A stretch of DNA of 64,000 nucleotides, taken from the NCBI RefSeq assembly GCF_004138335.1, contig NZ_RYFW01000002.1, positions 1,531,501-1,595,500 on the forward strand. Reading direction: 5' to 3'. Positions 9,723 to 17,711 of the stretch are shown one piece after another (within the stretch, counting starts at the first letter, position 1; every line of letters begins with the position of its first letter). Under the pieces are notes generated by a model, which searched no databases, was not told the DNA's origin, and saw nothing but the letters and a program-made list of their open reading frames with translations. The DNA comes from Peristeroidobacter agariperforans. GTDB lineage: Bacteria > Pseudomonadota > Gammaproteobacteria > Steroidobacterales > Steroidobacteraceae. The translations under genes were made by a program, and so were the position numbers.

Positions 9723-11140
9723 TGCGCAGGTATTGGATATTCTTGTGGCTCGTGCTGATCGCCGGCTGTGCTAGCGTACCTAGCGAGCAGGCGGGAGTCG
9801 GTGGACCGCTCGGAGTCATCGGTGTGGAGCCCACGCATCTCACGGCGGAGTACTGGGCCCGGCGCGCGCCACGCGCCAATGCCGTTCTGCTCGACACCTC
9901 AGCAATCGCTCGGCAAAACGAACGATTGCAACAGAGCGATAAATCCGTGCGGAATCTCGAACGACTGCCGACGACGCTATCGGCGGCGGACGTGCGCGCA
10001 TGGATCGAAGCCATGTCCTCTCGGCCCACACGTACGCTTTATGACGAACTAGGTCGGGAGGTGAGTGCTCGGCAGCTCGATGACTGGATGGCGTCGTTGA
10101 ATCTCGATGCTGTGGCGCCCTCGCAATCGACTCGATACGGCATGGTCGTGCGCCGAGCCGACCTTCGCACGTTTCCGACTCGGGCTCGGGTGTTCTCGAA
10201 CGTCGAAGACACAGACATCGATCGCTTTCAGGAGAACGCGCTGTTTCCGGGAACGCCGGTAGTCATCGCGCATACGAGCCACGACGGAGAATGGCTGTTC
10301 GTGGTCGCTGCGCTCTACAGCGCGTGGATAGAGAAGAGTGCGGTAGCCGAGGGCGACCGCAGCCGAATCTTCGCTTACTCGCATAAGGCACCGTATGTCG
10401 TGGTCACCGGTGCGAAGGCGCACACGGTCTACACGCCGGAGCGCCCTGAGGTCTCCGGCCTGCAACTAGAGATGGGCGCACGGGTGCCGCTGCTGCCAGA
10501 TTGGCCGATCGAAACTCCCGTCAACGGTCAGCATCCATACACGGCTCATGTCATCGAGCTTCCGTACCGCGCAGCCGACGGGTCACTGCAGTTCTCACCG
10601 GCCCTGCTGCCGAAGAGTCAAGAAGTCGATAACGACTACTTGCCGCTGACCGGCGCAAACATCTTGCGCCAGGGATTCAAGTTCCTCGGGGAGCGCTATG
10701 GCTGGGGGCACTCATACGATGCGCGTGACTGCAGCGGCTTCGTTTCCGAAGTCTATCGAAGCTTCGGCGTCCAGCTGCCGCGCAATACTCGCGATCAGGG
10801 CGTGAGCCCGGCGCTCAATCGCATCGAGCTCACCGACGCCGACGATCATGAGGCGCGAGTCAAGCTGCTGCGCGAGGCGCAGGTCGGCGATCTCATTTAT
10901 ATCCCAGGCCACGTCATGATGGTGATCGGTCATGAGAACGGCGAGCCTTACATCATTCACGACACGACCGGCATCAGCTTTCGCGGCCGCGGCGGCGATA
11001 TCGAGCGTGCCAGGTTGAACGGTGTCTCGGTCACACCGTTGCTGCCGCTGCTGCTGAGCGACGGCCGCCCCATGATCGATCGCGTGTACAGCATCCAGAG
11101 AATCCGCATCGCTGGTGGACCAGCGTCGGGAGCACCATGA
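9722..11140 (+). CDS. NlpC/P60 family lipoprotein peptidase with SH3-like region
   Basis: A 472-residue lipoprotein (lipobox LIAGC, Cys16). The middle (about 140-300) resembles the SH3-type domains found before NlpC/P60 domains. The catalytic domain (about 310-435) has Cys337 in YDARDCSGF, His397 in IPGHVMMVIG and His413 in IIHDTTG, the standard Cys-His-His set. Family enzymes cut gamma-D-Glu to diamino-acid bonds in peptidoglycan peptides, as YkfC does. A longer open frame upstream is only read-through of DUF819 coding sequence. The ATG at 9722 is preferred because it starts at the signal peptide and overlaps the previous stop. The gene overlaps the epimerase gene by 4 bases, so product channelling to the epimerase is plausible. 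Confidence 0.92.
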   Translation: MRRYWIFLWLVLIAGCASVPSEQAGVGGPLGVIGVEPTHLTAEYWARRAPRANAVLLDTSAIARQNERLQQSDKSVRNLERLPTTLSAADVRAWIEAMSSRPTRTLYDELGREVSARQLDDWMASLNLDAVAPSQSTRYGMVVRRADLRTFPTRARVFSNVEDTDIDRFQENALFPGTPVVIAHTSHDGEWLFVVAALYSAWIEKSAVAEGDRSRIFAYSHKAPYVVVTGAKAHTVYTPERPEVSGLQLEMGARVPLLPDWPIETPVNGQHPYTAHVIELPYRAADGSLQFSPALLPKSQEVDNDYLPLTGANILRQGFKFLGERYGWGHSYDARDCSGFVSEVYRSFGVQLPRNTRDQGVSPALNRIELTDADDHEARVKLLREAQVGDLIYIPGHVMMVIGHENGEPYIIHDTTGISFRGRGGDIERARLNGVSVTPLLPLLLSDGRPMIDRVYSIQRIRIAGGPASGAP

Positions 11141-12228
11141 AGATTACTGAGATTCGCTATGGCATGTTGCGCGTGCCGCTGAAGACAGCGTTCAAAACGG
11201 CGTTGCGCACCGTGGATATGGTCGAGGACATCGTTGTCGAAATTCACACCGACACCGGCAACATCGGCTACGGCGAAGCGCCCGCGACGGCCGTCATCAC
11301 CGGCGACACGCACGGCTCCATCATCGAGGCCATCGCCAAGTTCATTGCGCCGCGCCTGATCGGGCAGGACATCGCCAATCTGAATCGCATCACGCAGCTG
11401 ATACAAACGTCGCTGGAGAAGAACTCCAGCGCCAAGGCCGCGGTGGAGATCGCGGTTTACGATTTGTTCGGGCAGCTCTACAACGCACCGTTATACAAGA
11501 TGCTGGGCGGCGGCGATCCGGTCGTGACCACGGACATCACGATCAGCGTGGATTACATCGATAAGATGGTGGCCGACTCCATCCAGGCCGTGGAGCGGGG
11601 CTTCGAGGCGCTGAAGATCAAAGTGGGCAAGGACATCGGCGTAGATATCGAGCGCATCAAAGCGATCTATGCCGCCGTGGAAGATAGAGCGCTGCTGCGG
11701 CTCGACGCCAATCAAGGCTGGACGGCGAAGCAGGCGGTCTATGCATTGCAGACGCTGGAGGACGCCGGCGTCAAACTCGAGCTGGTCGAGCAGCCGGTCA
11801 AAGCTCAGGATCTGGATGGTCTGCGATACGTCACCGAGCGCGTGCACACGCCGATCATGGCGGACGAGAGCGTCTTTGGCCCGACGCAGGTGATCGAGCT
11901 GATCCGCATGCGGGCTGCCGACATCATCAACATCAAACTCATGAAGACCGGCGGCATCTCGAGCGCGATTCACATCGCCGACATCGCGGCGCTGCACGGC
12001 ATCGAATGCATGATCGGCTGCATGCTCGAGACCAGCATCAGTGTGGCGGCGGCGGTGCATGTTGCCGTGGCGAAGGCGAATGTGATCACTAAAGTGGACC
12101 TCGACGGTCCCTCATTGTGCGCCTTCAATCCGGTCGACGGCGGCGTGATCTTCAACGAGTCGGAGATCTCGATCACCGATGCGCCAGGCCTGGGCATCCG
12201 CGAAATCCGAGGACTGCAGAGGCTCTGA
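11137..12228 (+). CDS. Dipeptide epimerase, L-Ala-D/L-Glu type
   Basis: A 363-residue enolase-superfamily enzyme. The acid/base lysines are Lys162 (LKIKVG) and Lys267 (NIKLMKTGG). Metal ligands are Asp190 (RLDANQGW), Glu218 (VEQP) and Asp243 (ADES). This pattern and the EIAVYDLFGQ segment fit the YcjG/YkfB epimerases, which convert L-Ala-D-Glu from murein into L-Ala-L-Glu for degradation. Position after an NlpC/P60 endopeptidase, with a 4-base ATGA overlap, supports this specificity. Other dipeptide specificities exist in the family and cannot be excluded. Confidence 0.93.
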   Translation: MKITEIRYGMLRVPLKTAFKTALRTVDMVEDIVVEIHTDTGNIGYGEAPATAVITGDTHGSIIEAIAKFIAPRLIGQDIANLNRITQLIQTSLEKNSSAKAAVEIAVYDLFGQLYNAPLYKMLGGGDPVVTTDITISVDYIDKMVADSIQAVERGFEALKIKVGKDIGVDIERIKAIYAAVEDRALLRLDANQGWTAKQAVYALQTLEDAGVKLELVEQPVKAQDLDGLRYVTERVHTPIMADESVFGPTQVIELIRMRAADIINIKLMKTGGISSAIHIADIAALHGIECMIGCMLETSISVAAAVHVAVAKANVITKVDLDGPSLCAFNPVDGGVIFNESEISITDAPGLGIREIRGLQRL

Positions 12229-12234
12229 GCACGA

Positions 12235-13083
12235 ATGTCCTCACTCCTCAAGATCCGGGCGGAACGGGACCAGATGTCGGCGATCGAACGCCGCATCGCC
12301 GATTTCATGCTCGAGAACGCGCATCTGCTGCGCGACTACTCGTCGCAGCAGCTCGCCGATGCGCTGCAGATAAGTCAGTCGAGCGTGGTGAAGTTCAGTC
12401 AGAAGCTGGGTTTCAAGGGGTACCCCGATCTGAAGTACTCGATCGGGGAGGCGGTGGCGCGGGGCAGTGATGTGCCCGTCAAGACGGCTGCCAAGTCTGC
12501 TCGCGCTACGGTTCGGGAGTCGTTGGCCGAAACGCTGTGGCAAAGCAAGTCTCGGGCAGAGGAAGAGACTCGGCTGATCAACGATGCCGGGACGCTCAGC
12601 GAGATCGCTACCTTGCTGAGTCGGGCCGGCAGAGTGTTTTGCATAGGGTTCGGCGACGATGGTCTTGCTGCCCAGGCATTCGCGCAGCGTCTGGCATTGC
12701 TCGGTACTTTAGCCTTGCACCATGCTGATGCAGTGCCGATGACCGCGACCATCTCCAGTGCGGAGCGCGGCGATGTGCTGGTAGTGTTTTCCGAGCAAGG
12801 ACAGCACGCAGCGCTCAACCAACTATGTCGTCAGTTTCGCGAGCGGCAAGGCAAGATCGTCTCGGTCACGCGGCACACATCCAATCCGCTGCGCGCGCAT
12901 GCCGATGCTACCTTGCTGGTGTCGGCGCACGACGAGCGATCCCACGTCCAGCCGCTGCTCTATCAGTCGGCGCTCCAACACCTGCTCGATCAAATATTCG
13001 TGCTCATGTGCGACGGCGATCGCCTGGAGCAGCTGAATACCAACCTCGAACACGTACAGCACCTGTTGGATCCAAAACTCTGA
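12235..13083 (+). CDS. RpiR/MurR family transcriptional regulator
   Basis: A 282-residue protein with an N-terminal RpiR-type helix-turn-helix (about 1-78; SSQQLADALQISQSSVVKFSQKLGFKGYPDLK). A SIS sugar-isomerase-like sensing domain follows (about 125-260; FCIGFGDDGLAAQAFAQRL). MurR-type members sense MurNAc-6-phosphate or related cell-wall sugars. It is the last gene of the operon, 6 bases after the epimerase, and probably controls it through the divergent region at 8450-8555. It could act as repressor or activator. Confidence 0.92.
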   Translation: MSSLLKIRAERDQMSAIERRIADFMLENAHLLRDYSSQQLADALQISQSSVVKFSQKLGFKGYPDLKYSIGEAVARGSDVPVKTAAKSARATVRESLAETLWQSKSRAEEETRLINDAGTLSEIATLLSRAGRVFCIGFGDDGLAAQAFAQRLALLGTLALHHADAVPMTATISSAERGDVLVVFSEQGQHAALNQLCRQFRERQGKIVSVTRHTSNPLRAHADATLLVSAHDERSHVQPLLYQSALQHLLDQIFVLMCDGDRLEQLNTNLEHVQHLLDPKL

Positions 13084-13504
13084 CGCTCCGTGTCAGACGG
13101 CGCGCATCGCGCAAGCTTCATGATACAACGCGAGTTACTAACGACACGCAATCCCCGCGTGTCGTGTCGCTGACCGATACTCTCATTCCCAGACGTTCGA
13201 TTGTTTGCTTGCGCATCGATCGCTAGTTCACGCGGCATCGGCGCACGTCGCGTGTCGTTGGCCATCGCTCAGTATCGGGCAGTCACGCAGCAGCTACATA
13301 AAAAGCAAATAACCGTGCTGTGAGACTTCGAGACATCGCCCGCCGTTGGTGGGTCTCGGCCGATGTCATATCAATAGCAACAGCGGCGATGGAAGCTCCG
13401 CGCTCGATTCTCATAAGAAGGCAGTGGCTAAGTGTCTGGGGCAAGTCAACTGCAACAGGGTGCGTACCAGGGTAGGTTTCTTGCTCATGAACGGAGATTA
13501 AACA
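13084..13504. other. Intergenic region, 421 bp, with inverted repeats upstream of the RAYT-like gene
   Basis: No convincing gene was found. It holds three copies of a 9-mer (see the repeat at 13141-13258). A second inverted pair lies further on: GACATCG (13332-13338) with CGATGTC (13361-13367), nested with CGAGAC and GTCTCG. This could fold as RNA or be a trace of REP-like sequence. Confidence 0.4.
13141..13258. repeat. REP-like short inverted repeat, three copies of one 9-mer
   Basis: ACGACACGC (13141-13149) faces GCGTGTCGT (13157-13165) across a 7-base spacer, a perfect 9-bp hairpin. A further GCGTGTCGT lies at 13250-13258. Short GC-rich palindromes near a RAYT gene recall REP/BIME elements, but only one hairpin is seen, so this is a suggestion. 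Confidence 0.4.
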
Positions 13505-14518
13505 ATGTCATATCGCCGACGGATCCACATTCCTGGAGGCACTTATCATGTCGTCCAGCGCGGCACCAAACAGCGACCGATTTTCTCTCACGCGGAGGAC
13601 TACGAGTTATTCGAGTCGGTGCTTCAGGCGGCGTTGCGCAGTACCGGTGCGCGGCTGCACGCATACTGCTGGACCACCGAGGCCATATATCTGGCCGTGC
13701 AGATCGATGAGATCTCGCTGGGGCATTTCATGCAATGGGTGAAGAGCCGCTATGCGCGCGGCATTCAACGCAAGCTCGGCGAGCGGGGTCATTTGTTTCA
13801 AGTTCGTTATGACTCGGTGATCATCGATCCGAAAATGTATCTGACCAGCTTGATTCACTACATTCATTACGTGCCGGTGCTCAAGGGGCTGACAGATCGT
13901 CCCGAGGATTTCGCCTACTCGAGCCATCACGCATACACGAATGCGCGCGAAGTGCCATGGCTGCATTGTGGTACCGCGCGACGCATGCTCGGCAAGCGTG
14001 ACGATCAGGCTCAGGCTTATCAGGTGCTAATGGCCGAGGCGCCGACACCGGAGACGGCGAAGCTGGTCGAGCGAGGCATGCCGAAAGCCCCCGGCATTCT
14101 CGGCGGGCCGGAGCTGGCCGAAGCGGCGGGCCATCGGCCCAAGCGATCCACGCGAATGACGCCGGATCAGATCATCCACGACGTTTGCCGGATGCTGGAC
14201 GTGACACGCGAGGATGTGCTGTCGAAGTCGCGATTGCGCAGACTGGCGCTCGCTCGCGCTGTGATCGCCTGGCATACGACGGTGCGAGGCATTGCCACTC
14301 TGGCGGAGATCTCGCGCTATCTCGGGCGCGTGTCGTCGACGCTTTCCAAGACGATCACCTCGTATCGCAAGCGCCAGCCGGACTTGTTCAAGCTGGATGC
14401 GTTGTCGCACATGATGCCAATCGGCCTGGGCGGTCACGCCGTTTCGAGCGAGGACTTCCTGGACATGGGGCAATCCGCCGCGCACGCGAGCGGCGCCGAG
14501 CACGATGCGATGTACTGA
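13505..14518 (+). CDS. RAYT-like (Y1 transposase-related) protein lacking the HUH motif, with DnaA-like C-terminal domain
   Basis: A 337-residue protein. The N-terminal part (about 1-150) follows the REP-associated tyrosine transposase template: RIHIPGGTYHVVQRG, LHAYCW, then YIHYVPVLKGL and AYSSHHAY. The catalytic HUH motif, expected in the form AYCLMPNHxHLLL, reads AYCWTTEAIYLAV here: the two histidines are replaced by Ala60 and Tyr62. The C-terminal part (about 215-300) resembles the DnaA domain IV-type helix-turn-helix (LARAVIAWHTTVRG and LAEISRYLGRVSSTLSK). The frame is intact and full length, so the protein is probably kept for DNA binding rather than strand cleavage. No terminal repeats of a mobile element were identified. 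Confidence 0.8.
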   Translation: MSYRRRIHIPGGTYHVVQRGTKQRPIFSHAEDYELFESVLQAALRSTGARLHAYCWTTEAIYLAVQIDEISLGHFMQWVKSRYARGIQRKLGERGHLFQVRYDSVIIDPKMYLTSLIHYIHYVPVLKGLTDRPEDFAYSSHHAYTNAREVPWLHCGTARRMLGKRDDQAQAYQVLMAEAPTPETAKLVERGMPKAPGILGGPELAEAAGHRPKRSTRMTPDQIIHDVCRMLDVTREDVLSKSRLRRLALARAVIAWHTTVRGIATLAEISRYLGRVSSTLSKTITSYRKRQPDLFKLDALSHMMPIGLGGHAVSSEDFLDMGQSAAHASGAEHDAMY

Positions 14519-14521
14519 GGC

Positions 14522-15040
14522 CTAGCGCTCCCAGGTCATGGTTCTGATCAAGGCTTTGGCCTGGGTGACGTATTTCTCGACAGTGTGAATGCTGAGCCCG
14601 AGTTCTGCGGCCACCTCTTCATAAGAGAGGCCGCGATGCTTGTGCGCGATCAGCACCATCGCATGGGTTTGGGGTAACCGGGCGAAGGCGCGCTCGAGCT
14701 GCTGTTGCAGGTTCAATCGGTCGGCCAGCTCGTCCGGCGAGCTGGCGCGATCATCGGATTCATCGTCACGATCGAGCTGGCGCTCATGCTCCTGCCAGGA
14801 CTCGCTCCTGAAATCAGCAACCACGTGCGAGGCGATTCCAAAGATGTAGGCGACGGGTTTCTGCACTCGCTTCGTCGCATCTATTCGCAACAAGCGCAAA
14901 TAAACTTCTTGAGCCAGATCCTCGGCGTCCTGACGCTGCGTCAAGCGACGCGCCAGGTAACGGTGCAGCTGTTTGTCATAGTTCCTGAATGACGAGGCAT
15001 CGAAGGTGAAGGGCGCGGGCTCGGAGGCTGCGGTGGTCAT
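14522..15040 (-). CDS. ECF-type RNA polymerase sigma factor
   Basis: A 172-residue sigma-70 family protein. Region 2 (about 20-85) includes DAEDLAQEVYLRLL and a conserved FGIASHVVADF helix. Region 4 (about 115-165) has the helix-turn-helix LSYEEVAAELGLSIHTVEKYV. There is no region 1 or 3, so it is an ECF (FecI-like) factor. It ends 4 bases from the convergent RAYT-like gene and is transcribed away from the other sigma factor at 15361. No matching FecR or TonB gene lies next to it on the same strand. Confidence 0.92.
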   Translation of the reverse strand: MTTAASEPAPFTFDASSFRNYDKQLHRYLARRLTQRQDAEDLAQEVYLRLLRIDATKRVQKPVAYIFGIASHVVADFRSESWQEHERQLDRDDESDDRASSPDELADRLNLQQQLERAFARLPQTHAMVLIAHKHRGLSYEEVAAELGLSIHTVEKYVTQAKALIRTMTWER

Positions 15041-15175
15041 TCTGCATCACTGTCCGACGGATGAGACTCAACGACGCTTTCGTCGAGCAGACAACAACTA
15101 AGCAGTGCAGCACTGCGCATCGACATCCCTAGCATCACGTGGGCTTGGCAAAAATGTGACAGAACTGCTACCGAC

Positions 15176-15190
15176 TTCTTGCTGCAAGAA
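15176..15190. promoter_or_regulatory. Palindrome between the two divergent sigma factor genes
   Basis: TTCTTGC and GCAAGAA flank a single T, making a 15-base palindrome in the 320-bp space between the sigma factor starts. It may be an operator; no regulator can be assigned. Confidence 0.35.
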
Positions 15191-15360
15191 CCGACAAGAA
15201 CAAATAGACGGACCCCGTATCTATTGGGACTACCCGTCGAGGGCAACACAGCCCTGCAGATAACTAAGTGAATGTCCTAGGGGGAACTGGCCATGCTGGC
15301 AATTTCACGTGCGTTGATAGATCGACGAATGCGCGATTCACACACTGCTGTGTGGCTCAC

Positions 15361-15984
15361 GTGAGCGCCGGTCCCGAGCGTTGCCCGACGGAGCAGAGCA
15401 CGCCACCGGGTCCGGTCACGGAAGTTATTTCGATCGATACCAAGAGCCGCAACGAGCGCTTGACCAGATGGTTCGAGTCGTGGCGGGGCGCGATGAAGCG
15501 CTGGTTGTCCAGCCGCTCATCCATGCAGTCGGCAGACCTCGACGATGTCGCACAAGAGGTCTTTCTGCGTCTGCTCCGATACAGCGACGACGCAGTCGTC
15601 GAGTATCCGCAGAGCTATCTGTTCCGGATCGCGACCAACGTCGTCAACGAATGGCGGGAGCGGGCACGCAATAGCCTGCCGCACGACGACGTCTGGCTCT
15701 CGGATCTGCAGATCGAGCCGGAAGCCGAGCCGGAGAGCTCAGTCGAGCACGATCTCGTCAACGTCCACGTACGACGAGCGGTAAGCAGGCTGCCGCCGCG
15801 GCAGCGCCAAGTTCTGCTACTCCACATCAGAGAGGATCTGACGTATAAACAGATCGCCGCCAAGCTCAAGTTGACGCCGCGTGTCGTGCGAAGAGATATC
15901 GCTCGTGCGTATGCTGAATTACGCTCGGATCTGGGCTCGCCCGATCTCGATGCAGTTCAGCCCGTGCGCAGGAAGGCCGGATAA
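15361..15984 (+). CDS. ECF-type RNA polymerase sigma factor
   Basis: A sigma-70 family protein of about 207 residues from a GTG start at 15361. An in-frame GTG at 15268 would add 31 residues that do not look like sigma factor sequence, and neither start has a clear ribosome site. Region 2 contains LDDVAQEVFLRLLRY and YLFRIATNVVNEWRER. Region 4 contains LPPRQRQVLLLHIREDLTYK followed by a helix-turn-helix (KLKLTPRVVRRDI). FecI-type factors are normally followed by a FecR anti-sigma gene; here a protein with only the FecR N-terminal domain lies 150 bp downstream on the same strand. Confidence 0.9.
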   Translation: MSAGPERCPTEQSTPPGPVTEVISIDTKSRNERLTRWFESWRGAMKRWLSSRSSMQSADLDDVAQEVFLRLLRYSDDAVVEYPQSYLFRIATNVVNEWRERARNSLPHDDVWLSDLQIEPEAEPESSVEHDLVNVHVRRAVSRLPPRQRQVLLLHIREDLTYKQIAAKLKLTPRVVRRDIARAYAELRSDLGSPDLDAVQPVRRKAG

Positions 15985-16007
15985 CCTTACCGGGCAATCC
16001 ACGTCAA

Positions 16008-16029
16008 GGGCCATGCACAATCATGGCCC
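16008..16029 (+). terminator. Stem-loop after the sigma factor gene
   Basis: GGGCCATG and CATGGCCC form a perfect 8-bp stem with a 6-base loop, 23 bases past the sigma factor stop. There is no T run, so it may be a weak terminator or attenuator between the sigma gene and the DUF4880 gene. The same arm sequence occurs in the hairpin at 61338-61368. Confidence 0.5.
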
Positions 16030-16137
16030 GGTCTAGCTTGCGGGGGTGGAGGGGATCCGAGGCAGCGGATTTCCCAGCGGCCGCGGGCGGAATACCTAAA
16101 ACTCCGTCGCACCTTGACGCGTTGGCGAGGAAGACGG

Positions 16138-16410
16138 ATGTCTGACCGTCCCCAGAATGAAGAGCCGAGGTCGATCAGCGAGGCAGCTGCGGACTGGCTC
16201 GTTCTGATTCGCGCCGGCGAGATGACCGAGCAGGAGAAGCTCGATTACATCCACTGGTTGAAGGAGTCTCCGGAGCACATCCGCGAGATCCTGGAACTGG
16301 TGAATCTCGAGCAGCTGTTGAGAGAGACGCACGCCGAGCCCTCCGAGTCGGAGACGCCCGCCGACGAAGCGTCGAAGGTAATCGATCTCGCCATGCCCAC
16401 CGGGAAGTGA
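16138..16410 (+). CDS. Stand-alone FecR N-terminal-domain (DUF4880) protein
   Basis: A 90-residue protein starting MSDRPQNEEP after a GAGGAAG ribosome site; an upstream in-frame ATG at 16114 is less likely. The segment EAAADWLVLIRAGEMTEQEKLDYIHWLKESPEHIREILELV matches the N-terminal domain of FecR-type sigma regulators. That domain normally precedes a membrane helix and a long periplasmic FecR domain. Both are absent: after an acidic tail the frame stops. In FecR this region contacts the sigma factor, so the small protein could be a soluble regulator of the upstream ECF factor. It may also be a relic of a lost FecR gene. Confidence 0.75.
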   Translation: MSDRPQNEEPRSISEAAADWLVLIRAGEMTEQEKLDYIHWLKESPEHIREILELVNLEQLLRETHAEPSESETPADEASKVIDLAMPTGK

Positions 16411-16602
16411 GCGGCATACAAAACTCCAATGATCGATACGAACGCATGAGCCGGCGGCGGCAGGATTGCAGCAGCCTGCGTTGACCACGTTTTACGATCG
16501 CCGAGACCGGGCGCCCCGGCGCGACGCTGCCAGCGGGCGAACTGAGTCACGCGGCTCCGGGCAGAATCCAGGGATATCACACGGAACACAGTGGATGCCC
16601 GC

Positions 16603-17700
16603 ATGAAACAGAAGACGGCCTTGATCACAGGGATTACCGGTCAGGACGGTGCGTATCTGGCCGAGTTTCTCTTGAAGAAGGGTTATATCGTTCACGGCAT
16701 TCGGCGCCGGACGTCCTTGTTCAACACTCATCGCATCGATCATTTGTACATGGACGCGCACGAGCCGAATGCCCGGTTACATCTGCACTATGGGGATATG
16801 ACGGACAGCAGCAGCTTGATGCGTGTCATCCAGAAGACCTGTCCCGACGAGATTTATAACCTGGCCGCGCAGAGTCATGTCGCGGTCTCGTTCGAAGAGC
16901 CTGAGTACACTGCCAACTCCGACGCGCTCGGAACGCTGCGTATCCTCGAGGCCGTGAGAATTCTGGGGATGGAGAAGCGCGTGCGCTTCTATCAAGCGTC
17001 AACGTCCGAGCTGTTCGGGCTCGTGCGGGAGATTCCACAGAAGGAGACGACACCTTTTTATCCGCGCTCACCCTATGCTGCGGCGAAGCTGTATGCGTAC
17101 TGGATCACCATCAACTATCGCGAAGCCTATGGCATGTACGCGTGCAATGGCGTGCTGTTCAACCACGAATCGCCGAGCCGGGGCGAGACGTTTGTTACTC
17201 GAAAGATCACCCGCGCTCTGGCTCACATCAAATGCGGGCTGCAGGACTGTCTTTATCTCGGCAATCTGAACGCGCTGAGAGATTGGGGACACGCTCGCGA
17301 CTACATGGAGGCGGCGTGGTTGATGTTGCAGCAGGGGTGTCCGGAAGATTACGTCGTTGCCACCGGCGAGCAGCGAAGCGTGCGCGAGTTCGTCGAATCC
17401 GCCGCAGAGCATCTGGGAATAAAGATTCGCTGGTCGGGTGAAGGGGTCGATGAGAAGGGCTACGACCGCAACGGCAAGTGTATCGTGGCGGTCGATCCGC
17501 GATATTTTCGTCCGACCGAAGTGGAGACGCTGCTTGGCGACTCCGCGAAGGCGCGGGCGAAGTTGGGATGGATTCCAAGAACGAGCTTTGCCGAGCTGGT
17601 CGAGGAGATGGTCAAGGAGGATCTGAAGGAAGCGCAGTGTGAGGAGTTGCTGAAGCCGCACGGATTTCCCGCCGTGTTCGGATCGCGCATCGCTTCCTGA
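16603..17700 (+). CDS. gmd: GDP-mannose 4,6-dehydratase
   Basis: A 365-residue extended short-chain dehydrogenase that makes GDP-4-keto-6-deoxymannose from GDP-mannose, the precursor of fucose, rhamnose or perosamine units. The cofactor motif is [15 protein letters not shown]. The family signature [16 protein letters not shown] is present, as are the catalytic segment STSELFG and the Tyr-x3-Lys pair in [28 protein letters not shown] is diagnostic for the family. Start: ATG at 16603 is preferred; an in-frame GTG lies at 16591. The gene precedes a paralogue by 11 bases, so they form one transcript. Confidence 0.95.
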   Translation: MKQKTALITGITGQDGAYLAEFLLKKGYIVHGIRRRTSLFNTHRIDHLYMDAHEPNARLHLHYGDMTDSSSLMRVIQKTCPDEIYNLAAQSHVAVSFEEPEYTANSDALGTLRILEAVRILGMEKRVRFYQASTSELFGLVREIPQKETTPFYPRSPYAAAKLYAYWITINYREAYGMYACNGVLFNHESPSRGETFVTRKITRALAHIKCGLQDCLYLGNLNALRDWGHARDYMEAAWLMLQQGCPEDYVVATGEQRSVREFVESAAEHLGIKIRWSGEGVDEKGYDRNGKCIVAVDPRYFRPTEVETLLGDSAKARAKLGWIPRTSFAELVEEMVKEDLKEAQCEELLKPHGFPAVFGSRIAS

Positions 17701-17711
17701 CGTCGTGGCGC

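Noticed and set aside
13505-14518. Active IS200/IS605-type insertion sequence
   Set aside because: The catalytic histidines are lost and no element ends or TnpB gene are present.
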